Shown here: positions 49,861-60,424 of the stretch, piece after piece | Position numbering within the stretch: the stretch's first letter is position 1 | How the letters are laid out: the number at the start of each line of letters is the position of its first letter | Assembly: GCF_052857255.1 (NCBI RefSeq) | Contig: NC_135498.1 | Coordinates: 158,023,124 to 158,087,123, forward strand | Direction of reading: 5' to 3' | From: Amblyomma americanum | Lineage: Eukaryota; Arthropoda; Arachnida; Ixodida; Ixodidae | Length of the DNA: 64,000 nt | Position numbers and translations under genes: made by a program | Notes under the pieces: generated by a model | Told to the model about the DNA's origin: nothing | The model's database searches: none | Seen by the model: the letters and a program-made list of their open reading frames with translations, nothing else

Positions 49861-52315
49861 CTACGCACACATTAAATCACAGTAGGCCATAGTCCGTTCC
49901 TGCTGCCACCATTTAGAAACAAGATCCGTGTCCTGCAGAAATGTCAAAAGAAGGCGTGCAGCCTCCCTTCTGCATGTCAGGTTTCCACTCGGGTAGATAA
50001 TGTCCTGAACTGTACTGTGACGGGTTCCTGTCTTCTTGAAGGAAGCGAACATCATATTCCTTTCCGCGTTGTACTCTGGGCAGTACATAATATAAAGTTC
50101 GATATCCCCGCACACGCCCCATAAAGAGCAGAGCGGAGACAATGCTATACCCGTCTTGTGCTTCCTTGCACGAGTGCGAGCAGAGGCCGTGCGAATTCGA
50201 TCTAGAAGGCTCGTCTGAGATCTTCTCAGTCCCTTGGTCGCACATGGCTTGTGGGACGCACTCCACAGGACACTTGAGTGATCGAGCACCGTTTTCCTGT
50301 AGAGACGTTTTCCGTATTGAGGTACTTTTTTTGATGCAATCTTTGAGAGAGCTTTATGGGCGAGATTGTCTTCCACCTCATTACCGTTGACTCCTATGTG
50401 AGAGGGCACGCATTGGAAATGTGGAGTAAAGCCTCTGCTGTGCAGATTCTGCACCAAGCGCAGAGAGCTTATAGACAAGGCGCTAGTAGGGAATCCACGC
50501 TCTAACCTCTGAAGGGCAGATTTTGAATCAGGATGACAACAGGTTGAGCCGGACAAGACCCCAACTTCCATAAAGCCACCTCAATAGCAACACTTTCAGT
50601 CGTTGTGGAGGATACGACAGCAGTAAAGCGTACGGACCACTTACAGTCCAAAGAAAGAATGTAAAAAGCCGCTGCGCTAACTTGTTTGACCCTGTCCACA
50701 GAACCATCAGTGAAAATTCGAAGATGGCGCGAATACTCTGTTTCCAAGTGCTCAAGTACAAGCGAATGCGTTGCTGCCAAAGGAGAGCTGCGCTTTGCGA
50801 TCAAATGGGGAATTGTAACCTTACAGTTGAGGTTCGGAAAAGACCAGGGGGTTGCAATCGTTTCCCTTGCCTTCGGACATTAATGCCTAAAGAACTAAGA
50901 GTATTGAGTGCCAAGTAATCCTTCGACTCATATCTCTTGCAGAGCAGCTGGGGAAAGCATCGCCCAGCTACCGTCTCTCCTAGGCGGTCAATATGCATTA
51001 GTAGTCTCTAAGAAACGATAAGGCCAACAGGTTTCGATAGGGACTCATGAAGTACTGCCTTATTCACAGCCGCCTGGGGAATTCCAATGGCTCTTCTTAG
51101 GCCCTTTCTGTGAACAACTTCGAGACTTTCAAGTTGTGATGCCGAGGGGGAAATTAAAGGTAATTGATATATTATGCAACTGACTAACAGCGCTTCATGA
51201 AGTTTGAGCATTGAAGAAGGATGGTTTCCCCGTTGCTCACGTACAATTCTACGGACCACATTGAGACGAGAAGATAAAGATAAACAATCGCGTCTACAGC
51301 TTTTCGCCACTGTAGACGGGAGTCAATAATGACGCCCAGGAAACGCATGTGGTTGAATTAACGGATGCAAGAGTGACCGAGGTCTATCATCATCCGCGCT
51401 TGACGTCTTCCTACACCTGGAAACAGAACAAAGCCGAATTTTTCAACTGACAGAGACAACCCCACACCTTGAAGGTAAGCTTGTGCCGGAAGTAGAGCCT
51501 GTCGAACTATCAGGGCTAATCGCTTGTGTTGGTAGCCAGTAATCAAAATGCAGATGTCGTCAGCATAAAGTGGCATACGCACTTTCCTGCAACTTTTTCA
51601 ACGAATCGGGAAGGCGAGCCATTACGGCGTTAAAGAGCGTGGGGGAAAGAACACTTCCTTGAGGGACAACTCACGATAGAACACTTTCGGTGCTTAACGT
51701 ACTCCCGAACCGTAGACGAACCACGCGATCACTTATAAATTTGTAAATGAATCTTAACATATGGCCCTGTATGTCCATGCCTTGCAAACTGTTTAGAATT
51801 GAGCTCTGAAGCACGCTGTCGTAAGCTTTCGCGACGTCAAAAAAATGGCTACGGTGGAAAGGCCGAAAGCTCTTTGGGGTTCAATGTGACTCACCAAGTC
51901 TAAGACGCAATATTGGGCTCCAAGACATCGGCGGAATCCTGTCATATATGTTGGCAGTACCTTTCTGTCCTCAAGCCACCACGATAAGCGTTCATTTACC
52001 AGCTTCTCCATCAACTTAGCTACACAGGAGGTCAATGACACAGGGCGATACGAGGCAAGGTCTATCATGTCTTTGCCAGGCTTCAGTACTGGAACTACAT
52101 GTGCCACCTGCCATGACGGAGGAACATCGCCAGTCTCCCAAACTCTAGTGGTGAAGTTGAGGAGCTCCTTTCTGAGTAGCAAGGGCAGATTATTCAGCAT
52201 TCGATTGGTGATGCCGTCGGGACCTGGTGCACACCGGCGCCGCAGGCCACTGAGCGCAGTCTGAAGCCCACGAAGCGTGAAGGGACGTCCATGATAGAAA
52301 TGGAGGAAGCAGGTG

Positions 52316-52399
<84 letters not shown>

Positions 52400-53496
52400 C
52401 AGAATCAGCGCGTACGAGTGCGTCTACAAATTCAAGGCTGCCAATAACTCGTTAACTCGCCATATTCTCGTCATCGGTGAGAACACAGTCAAACTAGTAC
52501 AGAATGAGGCCCATCGCGACCTGTACAGCTCGTTCGTGTGCCGTCTAACCGTCTAATAGCAGAATTCAGCCTACTGAACGTCGTCTTCAGTTGCCTGTTG
52601 TCCTTCTTCCGCACGAGTTGGCGCACCGCCCTTCTCGCCGCGCAAAGGTTCCTGAGTTTTAAATCGGGGGTCGGAAAATGATCAGGGAACTTGACCGCCG
52701 TAGTTGCTGAAAGCTTACTAGACATGATTTCGTCAACAACATCACCAGAAACACGTTCTAGGTGCTCTCTGTACTTGTCCCAGTTGACCACATTGCTAAT
52801 TTTAGGACCATGCATACGAAAGTTGGCAGCAAACACAAAAATGGGATAGTGATCACTTTTCATGCGGTCAGGCGCTGTTGAACAACTTACGCGGATGTCA
52901 GGGGAGTGCAGTGTCAGGCCTATAGCTGCCGCTAAGGCTGGAGGCCGGAAGAAAGTGGGGCTTCCGTCATTGGCAACACACAGGTCCAAACTGTCAATAA
53001 CCTCTACGAGTTTGCGTCCACGGGAATCCGTGTTCCTGTCACCCCAAACGGCATGATGGGCGTTGAAATCACCGTAAATTATTCTAGGAGCTGGGCCGCG
53101 GTCGCAGAGCTGCTGTAGAAACAAATCTAATGCTACCTTCGTCTGCGTAGACACGTACACGGATGCAATAAAAAGGATTCTCACAGCCGCTACATCAATG
53201 TCATCCGTGCAAATGTCAGCAACGCTTAGGGAAACATGTGGAATTTCTCTTCTTATGTAAAGCGCAGCACTTACTGCAGAAAATGACTTTATGCTGCAGT
53301 TTTTATGGGCGACATATCCAGTCAAACATCTCCCGCTTGGCAAGCCAGCTTCTGACAGGGCCAATACTCGAACGAAAGTCTCTTTCAAGAATATTTTTAG
53401 TTCAGCTAACCGACTTAAGATGCCCGCGCAGTTCCACTGCAATATAAGCGGCACTTTTTGGTGCATATGAGATCCACGTGGTTTAACCCCATTCAT
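49861..53496 (-). pseudogene. I-like LINE ORF2 (endonuclease, RT, RNase H), near full length
   Basis: Starts at an ATG at 53496, one base after the ORF1 stop. Endonuclease: LILQWNCAGILSRL, LALSEAGLPSG (Glu), IIYGDFNAHHAVWGDR, IGLTLHSPDI and KSDHYPIFV; open to 52489. RT: PVLKPGKDMIDLASYRPVSL, TGFRRCLGAQYCVLDL, VVPQGSVLSPTLFNAVM (shifted), MPLYADDICILI. RNase H: RIFTDGSVDRVKQVSAAAF, TTTESVAIEVALWKL, then after a frameshift near 50560 CVPSHIGVNGNEVEDNLAH. The C-terminal CSLWGVCGDIELYIMYC is a degraded zinc finger (His to Tyr). A (TA)n tract replaces some codons at 52319-52397. Stops and shifts at about six places. Confidence 0.88.
52319..52397. repeat. (TA)n microsatellite in LINE ORF2
   Basis: About 39 TA units without interruption, lying between the endonuclease and RT parts of ORF2. 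Long pure TA tracts can extrude cruciforms and are length-unstable. Confidence 0.97.
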
Positions 53497-53497
53497 A

Positions 53498-54855
53498 TTA
53501 GATCGCAAGGAAGTTTGCTGCAAAGGTGGTGATTAGAAACTCAAAAGAAAGCACCAGCTGTAGGAAGTTCTTCAGGTTACCAGGCGCCATCCTTCGAACA
53601 TGTGAACGCAGGGCCCCAAACAAAACATGAAGAAGGTCAGAGATACCTTCATTTTTGAGCTCCTTATTCTGCGCAACGCACTGACTTACAACATCGACAA
53701 AAGATGCCGAAGGGGACACACTCTTGGCCGCAGTAGCTGGTTTTTTTGTCACTTGTGCATAGGAGGGTCCCCCTTGCCGTGGAGTCTCGCTGTGATCCGG
53801 CCGCTCAGGAACATGGACACTTTTTGCTGGAGGTCGAACAGCCGACTCGCGCGAACTGGGCTTTGGCGTCTTGCTGGACTCGGGTCTCTTAGGGACATTG
53901 TTGGGTAACGCAACAACATCAGACTCCCAACAATTGGGAACTCTCCTAATCCTGGGACAGGCGTCTCAGTCGGTGGATTTTTGGGTCAAACACTAAAAGA
54001 AAACCCGACGGTGCAAAGCGCTCACACGGAAGGGGCAGTCTACGAAACTCTCTGGATGATCACCACCGCAATTGGCGCAAGCCACATCTGCCTTGCAGGT
54101 TTTAAAGTCGTGGTCGCCTCTGCACCGCTTACAGCGTCGATCCTTTGTGTTAACTTTGGCCACGTGCCCAAACCGTTCACATCTAAAACACCGTGGAGGA
54201 GCTTCAGTGAAATCGGCAACTGTGTGTTTTGTGAATCCCAGATCAATTTTTTCTGCGCGCTTTGAGTTGGGAGCGAATGTCAACACGATAGATTTGGTAG
54301 GTTTCGCAGCCCATTCTTTTCGTGGAGACTCCACACGACGTACAAGTCGTTTCACGTGCAGTACACCTTGTGGTTTCAGATAATCAAGTAGGTCGCGTTC
54401 TGAATACCACTTTGGTACGCTCTTAATAACACAGGTGTCCTTCATGCAGGAATGGGGCAACCGCACGTTAACTATGATGCCAAAAATCTGAGAGCTCTGC
54501 AGGAGATTGTCAACCTCCTCTTCCGTCGAGATATCCAGCTGAAAAGCCCCGTGAATTGTGAACCGACTTCGAGTCGGAGCTGATCCCAGCATTGATTGAA
54601 TGGCCGCGAAAATATGATGGGATTCTTCTCTATTAAATCAACCCCTTTTTCTGTGGGCTCAACCACTACTGGGATCCCTACCGTTTGTTGCTTGCGAAGA
54701 TTAACCAACTTGAAGCCCTCGTTGTCCACGTCAGCCATATCGGCCACTGACTCGTCACCGTCCACGACCGTTGACTCATCCCCACTAAGCGCTGAGGTCT
54801 CGCTGGACGGGTGGTCGTGTCCATGGTCTGGTCGCTCCACAGCGTGGGAAGCCAT
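53498..54855 (-). pseudogene. I-like LINE ORF1 (Gag-like, zinc knuckles)
   Basis: ATG at 54855 (MASHAVERPDHGHD), acidic N-terminus, frameshift near 54590, then FGIIVNVRLPHSCMKDTCVI, RLVRRVESPRKEW and a zinc-knuckle cluster: CFRCERFGHVAKVN, CKRCRGDHDFKTC and CANCGGDHPESFVDC. After a break at 53993 the frame continues as PERPDHSETPRQGG, AQVTKKPATAAKSV and ends in a hydrophobic ...TTFAANFLAI at 53498. ORF1 proteins coat LINE RNA and form the ribonucleoprotein. The stop and the ORF2 ATG are separated by one base (TAATATG), which suggests termination-reinitiation as the way ORF2 is translated. Confidence 0.84.
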
Positions 54856-54959
54856 GACTGCCTCTTCCGAGCCAGCCTACTTTGAATGGAGTGGTCCCTT
54901 TAGTCTTGCCGGCGCCGGAGCAGCCGTACTCTTCCCATAGGGACAGTACCACCTTCAAG

Positions 54960-55510
54960 ATGCTGGCGTTCTCGAATATTCAAATAAAACTAGGTAAATA
55001 AACAGAGCTGAGGCGACAGGAAATCTATCAGCGTCTTCGTCTTCCAACGAAGACGTTGGTCTCCTCCGCGTCGCCACACGATACGCACTGTGCTGCACGT
55101 GCTTCTGGTGTTGTATCGGAGAGACGGCGGCACACCAGCGCTCCCAGCGCTCCGGCACGGGCCTCAAACAGCAATGTGCTACCCTGGCCGGTGTCAAATA
55201 TCTTTTCGGGTCCGATGCTGTTCTTGCACTCGCGGTACACAGCCACTGTCGGTTCATCGGCGAGCGCCTGCAGCCATTGCTTTTTCTAGTTTTCCTGGAC
55301 CAGTCTCCTGGCTTCCTTTTTCCATGCGGGTGCTGATTCGGCATTTATGGGTTCCTGGAAACGGCCATACTTGCCTTATATCCCGTGAAGGCGCTTTGCC
55401 TATGTAGTGCGTAGGCATATCGCAGCGAGATATTCAAAGACCCGCCTTGCCCATCGGTCGCGGCTCATGAATTGGAGTCGACCGCGGTAATCTAGCTTAC
55501 TGCATGCCTC
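54960..55510 (-). pseudogene. LINE ORF2 C-terminal fragment
   Basis: Minus frames give MSRDRWARRVFEYLAA, EARRLVQENWKKQWLQAL, VYRECKNSIGPEKIFDTGQG, STLLFEARAGALGALVCRRL and CVSCGDAEETN, a set found at the C-terminus of tick LINEs with a C-x2-C...H-x-C finger (the His half is lost after NVFVG). It abuts the 5' end of the LINE at 49.1-54.9 kb. Likely the same family as the RT fragment at 36643-37025. Confidence 0.7.
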
Positions 55511-55529
55511 CCTTGCCTGAGAACTAGAC

Positions 55530-55740
55530 TATCAAACGTCGCCTTGGGTGGCTGCATTGGCCACACGTCCATGACATCCGACTGCAGTGCGACGAACCTC
55601 TGTTTGTCTGTGCTCTAGCTTTTCCTGCTGGCTGATGGATGGCAGACCACCGCGTTCGCGAACGTCGGCCCTGGCACGTGCACGCGCATCCAGAGGTATT
55701 GGTTGCACCCCCACAGGCACCGACGTCGGAGGATGCATTG
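55530..55740 (-). other. Arg-rich open frame of unknown origin
   Basis: 68 codons (DARARARADVRERGG; EKLEHRQTEVRRT). Low-complexity Arg/Glu composition similar to 57010-57260. No domain recognised; may be a degraded TE-associated N-terminal region. Confidence 0.25.
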
Positions 55741-55914
55741 CGCTCGGAGTGCAGATTGACGAACCTTGGTCTCGTGCAGCCTGAACATGTCAGTCTCAGT
55801 ACATAAATTTATGCCAAGCTATTTTTACGATATCTCGACTGTCGGGGGCTCTTCATTCAACGTAAGCGACAGCGGATCAGTCGCCTCGCCTGCCAGCTGA
55901 ACAACTATGCATTC

Positions 55915-56190
55915 TCAGTGCGATGTCAGTGCGCGTTAAAGATCCCCAGCTGGTCGGAATTATCCTGCTAGGCGGCCATGACTTAAAGTTCCAAAAAGCA
56001 TTAGCCGGGTGCGCCCGGGCGGCGGCCACCGCCACTGGGGTCCCAAACTAGGGACCTAAACCTAGTCCTTGTAAGGATCGGTCCTTCCTTTATCCCCTGT
56101 CTTACGGCGCGCTTTAGGTGTCGGCCGATATGTGAGACAGGTACTGCACCCTTTCCTTCCCCCCAAAAATCAATTTTCTAATTTTCAAAT
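55915..56190 (+). repeat. Ruka-like SINE fragments with unrelated filler
   Basis: GATGTCAGTGCGCGTTAAAG and ATCCCCAGCTGGTCGGAATT are the middle part of the SINE; after about 120 bases of GC-rich unrelated sequence, CTTACGGCGCGCTTTAGGTG, GATATGTGAGACAGG and CCCCCCAAAAATCAATTTTC form its tail. The tail end TTTTCTAATTTTC resembles the LINE tail rather than the (AAT)n SINE tail. Confidence 0.6.
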
Positions 56191-56199
56191 CAGCATCGC

Positions 56200-56505
56200 A
56201 CCCCACCCCAACTGCTGTGTGCAAAGTGTTGTGGGCGCGTTTTTACTTTTTTTCATTAACTCTGCACGCGCGCAACTTGTACAAATGTATTGTTATATTA
56301 ATAGTATATCACCTCTCCCTGTAGCCTTTGCTACTTCTCCTCACCTCTAACATTTCACTTCTTTAAGAAACTGCCTGCTATCCTTTATTTCCGCTGCCCC
56401 AGCTCAGGTGCCGCCGCCAGTGATGGTAGATGCCTTAGTTAGCAAAAGTCTTACCTTCCGTTTTGTTTTTATTTCGCATTAAACACCTACTACTACTACT
56501 TTCAA
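56200..56505 (+). repeat. LINE 3' end (S4 family)
   Basis: CACCTCTAACATTTCACTTC, CCTGCTATCCTTTATTTCCG, CCCAGCTCAGGTGCCGCCGC, GATGGTAGATGCC and a CACCTACTACTACTACT tail. More diverged than the copies at 2586 and 57955. Confidence 0.72.
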
Positions 56506-56689
56506 GGATGGATGGATGGAAGAAACTTTTATGAGACGAAAAAAAATCTTCCAGAGTGATCCCCTACTGGTCTCTTACTGGTCAAGGATCGATCCTTTAG
56601 AGACTGATCCGAACATACCTTCTGTAATTTCCTAATAAATGCTTTCACTACCACCACCAAAATCCCGGAGACGACCATTAGAACTCTTT

Positions 56690-56800
56690 CTAAATTTTTT
56701 TCACTTCCTCCGTTGCGTTTCGGGTGCCCACCGCGATATATGAGACAGCTACTGCGTGTTTCCTTTCCTCAAAACCAATTTTTAATTTTCTCAACATTAC
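56690..56800 (+). repeat. SINE/LINE-type 3' tail, fragment
   Basis: CCGTTGCGTTTCGGGTGCCC, GATATATGAGACAGCTACTG and TTTCCTTTCCTCAAAACCAA with a TTTTTAATTTTC end: the shared tail of the Ruka-like SINE and the I-like LINE, diverged. Confidence 0.55.
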
Positions 56801-56884
56801 AGACGCCAAGCCGCGTCTACTTGCCCAATACACCGCTGCTTTCGCGCTCTAACCAGGTTCGGCAGTAGTTAAACCGCGGCGATT

Positions 56885-57000
56885 TTTTAAGGAATGGAAC
56901 TGTTGGAGCAATCGTCTTACATCTCGGTGGACACCCCAACCGCACCGTAAGGGAAGGGAAGATGGGAGCGAAAGAAGAAAATTGGCTGTAGTTTATCTGT
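56885..57000 (-). repeat. SINE/LINE-type 3' tail, antisense fragment
   Basis: Reverse sense of the same tail: CTTACATCTCGGTGGACACC and CCGCACCGTAAGGGAAGGGA, with GAAAGAAGAAAATTGGC. Together with the previous entry it makes an inverted pair about 90 bases apart. Confidence 0.55.
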
Positions 57001-57009
57001 GGTTAACCC

Positions 57010-57260
57010 TAGTTGAATTGCGAAAACTTCGTTTCCTCGGCACGTCGTCTACGCTGCGTCTCATTCCGACGCTCTCGATAACGCAAAGCCACCTCTTCCG
57101 CAGCTGAAGAGTCACTCCGGGACGCGGCACGACTTCTTCTAGCCGCATCTTCGTTACGGTGCTTCTCGAGTCATGCGGCGCGTTCTCGTGGCGTCTCTTG
57201 AGCGCGCTGTCTCTTCCTCGCTTCGTTCTGTCCTTGTTGCGTCTATTTCGCGCCTTCCAT
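57010..57260 (-). other. Arg/Glu-rich coding-like fragment
   Basis: Minus frame reads EARKRQRAQETPRERAA, a stop, then LEKHRNEDAARRSRAASRSD and LRYRERRNETQRRRRAEETK. A repeated 'R-x-R-R-x-E' pattern is common in N-terminal regions of tick TE-encoded and THAP-associated proteins, but no domain can be named. One internal stop. Confidence 0.3.
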
Positions 57261-57288
57261 AACGACTATAATACACTAAGGCGAAGCG

Positions 57289-57441
57289 CGTATATATATA
57301 CCCCCTCCCCCCCCCCACCCCGAGGCGAAACGTTCTCTCCCTCCACCCCAGAAGAGCACATATGGTGGAGCGAGAGGCGACGGCAGCGGCGTCGATGGCG
57401 GCGCCATCTGTTAGAGCGCAGCTGCGGCGTTGCTAGGAAAC
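57289..57441. promoter_or_regulatory. Promoter-like segment: TATATATATA, C-run and RFX/X-box-like motif
   Basis: CGTATATATATACC at 57291-57304 is followed by a C-rich tract, then a GC-rich stretch with GGCGGCGCCATC and GTTGCTAGGAAAC at 57429-57441. The last is close to the RFX X-box (GTTGCC/GGCAAC half-site pair with a short spacer). No associated gene is identifiable, so function is speculative. Confidence 0.2.
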
Positions 57442-57779
57442 GGCGGCTCAAAGTGGTTCGTCAGCCACGGCATACGGCACACGGCTGAAGTGCGCGACGA
57501 GCCGAAATGGCTCGCTGGCTGGCGTAGTGTTCCTTTCGCAACGAAACTGCGGATGGTTTAGCTGTTGTGAACCCTGGTCTAAAGCGAAAAGGCGCATCTC
57601 CGTAGCTACGTTTGCGGTTGAGCGACTGGTGTTTTCCATAGATAGCCGTACTGACACAAGCAGTAGTAGACATTTTTTTATTTCTCCGGTTAAAAACGAC
57701 GCGAAAACACTGGACATAATTTTTGAAAGCCAAATTGAAAAAGAAATTGCTTTTTTGGGAATGGGAATGACGCAATACT

Positions 57780-57954
57780 AAACAGGCGTCATTTTATTTC
57801 CATAAAACCAACTTTATTTCACTTTTCTTCCCTTACGACGCGATTCGTGTGTACACCGAGATAATGGAGACGTGTAATTTCCTTTCCTTAAAGTCGATTT
57901 TCATTTCATTTTCCAGTCTCACTCCGATAATTGTGTCCCATCTGTTCTCCGTCA
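57780..57954 (+). repeat. SINE/LINE-type 3' tail, fragment
   Basis: CTTTTCTTCCCTTACGACGC, TACACCGAGATAATGGAGAC and TTTCCTTTCCTTAAAGTCGA, then TTTTCATTTCATTTTC, resembling the I-like LINE tail end at 941. Confidence 0.5.
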
Positions 57955-58292
57955 GGTAGTTACACGAAGTGACTGAATGCTACGCGGTTTCTACCCTGAA
58001 CGAATAATAACTGGACGCCCCACTCAAGTAGCCAGCACAGTTCTGTGCACGTGTGTTTTAATGCGCACAACCTAAAAACATTTCTTATTGTGTAAATAGT
58101 TTGTATATATTACTTCTCCCCCTATCTTTTCCTGTCCTCTCACCTCTTTCGCTTCATTTCTCTATTCTGCCTGCTATCTTTTATTTCCGCTGACCCAGCT
58201 CAGGTGCTTCAGTATCGATGGCAGATGCCGGGGCTAGCAAAAATCTTTCCCTTCCTTTCTGCTATTATTTACATAAAAACCACTACCACCCC
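57955..58292 (+). mobile_element. LINE 3' end (S4 family), longest plus-strand copy
   Basis: Corresponds block by block to the nested insert at 2586-2949: AGTTACACGAAGTGACTGAA, TAATAACTGGACGCCCCACT, TTGTGTAAATAGTTTGTATA, TGCCTGCTATCTTTTATTTC, GTATCGATGGCAGATGCCGG and an AAAAACCACTACCACC tail. Confidence 0.8.
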
Positions 58293-58312
58293 TCCAACCA
58301 ATTCATTTTCCA

Positions 58313-58625
58313 CCTGCCGCGGTAGCTCAGTGGTTAGGGCGCTCTGCTGCTGAGGCGGAGTTCCCGGATTCGAACCCGACCGCTTCGACTGCGTTTTTAT
58401 GGAGGCAAAACGCTAATGCGCCCGTGTGCTGTGCGTTGTCAGTGCACGTTACAGATCCCCAGGTGGTCCAAATTATTCCTGAACCCTCCACTACAGCACC
58501 TCTTTCTTTCTTTCTTTTAATTCATCTCTTATCCCTTCCCTTACGGCGCGGTTCAGGTGACCAACGATATATGAGGAAGATACTGCGCCTTTTCCTTTCC
58601 CCAAAACCATTTATTACTATTATTT
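58313..58625 (+). mobile_element. Ruka-like SINE (S1), full length
   Basis: CTGCCGCGGTAGCTCAGTGG with TTAGGGCGC (A box), GGATTCGAACCCGACCGC (B box), GTTTTTATGGAGGCAAAACG, GTCAGTGCACGTTACAGATC and the tail CCTTACGGCGCGGTTCAGGT to TTTCCCCAAAACCATTTATT plus a short ATT-rich end. The best example here of the SINE-LINE shared tail. Confidence 0.9.
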
Positions 58626-58945
58626 CATTTACCTTCCCCTACCTGCTCTGTTCGGCGGTCCACCGAGATATATGAGACGCGTCATTTTCTTGTTTGACCT
58701 ATACCTACATTCAAAGCAAAGCTTCCTGCCACAGTGTCCTCTATCTACATTCAAGTTCAAATTTGCGGCTTCGCTGGCGACTGAAAAAGCTGGCGTAGTG
58801 AATGAAGCTTTTCGCTTCAAAAGCGAAAGAGGTGCCATAGTGGGCGGCTGCGGAATTATTTCGACCACCTGGGGATCTTTTACGTGCACTGACATCTCAC
58901 AGCACACGGATGCCTTTGCTTTTCGCATGCATCGAAAAACCGAAC
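58626..58945 (-). repeat. Ruka-like SINE fragment, antisense, with filler
   Basis: GAGGTGCCATAGTGGGCGGC, GGAATTATTTCGACCACCTG and GGGATCTTTTACGTGCACTG (58825-58890) are the SINE middle in reverse. 58650-58690 has the plus-sense tail piece CACCGAGATATATGAGACGC. The stretch between is unassigned. Confidence 0.55.
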
Positions 58946-59204
58946 GCAACCATGCATGTTCGAAGTGGTGGTGGTGTAACACGTGTATTGAAACAGCCTG
59001 TATGTTAGGCGTTTAACAGGTCCTGGAAAAGGTGGAGGTGCGTGGCAGGTTCAGGTCCCGGGAAGCGAGCCAGATGGGCCATGGGTAGGGGAGGGGGTGA
59101 GGGGAGGATAGGATAGGTGGTAGACAAGAAGGCTGATTGGCGCGTCGTGAGGCAGTGTTACATATCTGCATATGCGTGTGAACCGTTTGCACGGTGAGGT
59201 GTAG

Positions 59205-59330
59205 AATTGTCATCATCATCAGCCTTACTACACCCACTGCCGGGCAAAGGCCTCTCCCATGTCTCTCCAATTAACCCTATCCTTTGCCAGCTGCATCCAC
59301 CCCTGCATCCACCCTTGTATCCCATACAAA
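59205..59330 (-). repeat. RTE-like LINE 3' end
   Basis: Minus frame LAKDRVNWRDMGEAFARQWV ends in a stop and a TGATGATGATGA tail (ATCATCATCATCA at 59209 on the plus strand). The same ending is seen in decayed form at 10560 and 31870. Only ~120 bases are left. Confidence 0.7.
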
Positions 59331-59424
59331 AAAAATTTTCCTGGTATATCATTAAGATTAAATTGTATTCGCCGAAGAATGCGGTCTTCAGGAGCTGATA
59401 AGGATGGGTGGGGCAGTGGCAAAT

Positions 59425-59700
59425 AATAATAACAACAATAATAATAATAACTGGTTTTTGGGGAAAGGAAATGGCGCAGTATCTGTCTCATCTATCGTTG
59501 GGCACCTGAACCGCGCCGTAAGGGAAGGAATAAAGGAGGGAGTGAAAGAAGAAAGGAAGAAGGAGGTGCCGTAGTGGAGGGCTCCGGAATAATTTCGACC
59601 ACCTGAGGATCTTTAACGTGCACTGACATCGCTCAGCACACGGGCGCCTTAGCGTTTTTTTTTCCATAAAAACGCAGCCGCCGCGGTCGGGTTCGAACCT
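59425..59700 (-). mobile_element. Ruka-like SINE (S1), antisense, head truncated
   Basis: AATAATAATAACAACAATAA tail, TTTTTGGGGAAAGGAAATGG, CACCTGAACCGCGCCGTAAG, GTGCCGTAGTGGAGGGCTCC, TCTTTAACGTGCACTGACAT and GCCGCGGTCGGGTTCGAACC. It ends inside the B box, so the A box is missing. Confidence 0.85.
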
Positions 59701-59815
59701 AGTGGCAAATCAGCAAAGTCCAATTTTTCTCTGCGTATAGGGTTCGTAGACAGTTCGTAAGCCCTGACGGCGTGCACCGTCGCTGGACTCGTCCATGGAA
59801 TCCCCGGCGTCCGGT

Positions 59816-60424
59816 TTATACTATAATGTTACGTAGGTGCGTAATTTCCCTTTGTCGGCACATGAATATGTTGCGGCATATGAGTCTTGCTGCTGCACAA
59901 AGTGTTAAGGGTCTCTTTGCAAGCATACGTGCGCGGCAGCCAGAGTAGATGCGAACGTAATGTTGAAAATCAAACACGTATATTAATTCCTTAAACCCTT
60001 TTCTACAATATATGACATAAAAAGCTGGCTCAATCAGCGGAGTGCAAGGTTGAATAGCTAGGAAATAAGCGGCATTGATATAAATACGCAAGTAGCGCCA
60101 CAAACCAAGCAAAGCATCTAGTGCACTATTGGACACCCAATATCGGAAAATGCAAGTGTCAACAAGAACCGACTGGTTCCATTGGCAGTAGGACCTCCGG
60201 AATGGTAGAGTAATTTGGCGCCAGCCATTTTCCGGCAATGAAGGATTGATGCGGTGGTTAACCGGACATCCAAATATAAAATTTGCAGCATTCTTCAGAG
60301 CATGTTGCAGGCCGAATGTAGCTGACACACCCCTGTACGAGAAAAGATCTCCAGGTGTTCGTAACTGATCCACATCTCTACAATGTGCTCCCCTTCCCAT
60401 TCTTTCAATGCATCCCTCATACAT
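59816..60424 (-). other. 202-codon open frame of unknown identity
   Basis: ATG start, no stop. RTPGDLFSYRGVSATFGLQH and ALKNAANFIFGCPVNHRINP lie in the part duplicated at 1-240, where most residues are kept (DQLRTPGDLYSYWGVSAIFG) although no ATG-bounded long frame survives there. The C-terminal half is hydrophobic (LRIYINAAYFLAIQ; LIEPAFYVIYCRKGFKEL), superficially like the last helix of a rhodopsin-type receptor, but the N-terminal half does not fit a receptor. Could be part of a TE-encoded protein. Function unknown. Confidence 0.35.

Noticed and set aside
58313..58390. Genuine tRNA gene
   Set aside because: A and B boxes are present, but the sequence continues into a conserved SINE body and the acceptor ends do not pair well; all tRNA-like heads in the window belong to SINEs.
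59816..60424. G-protein-coupled receptor fragment
   Set aside because: Only the last ~40 residues look helix-7-like; the rest does not fit and there is no DRY, no NPxxY Asn, and no other helices.
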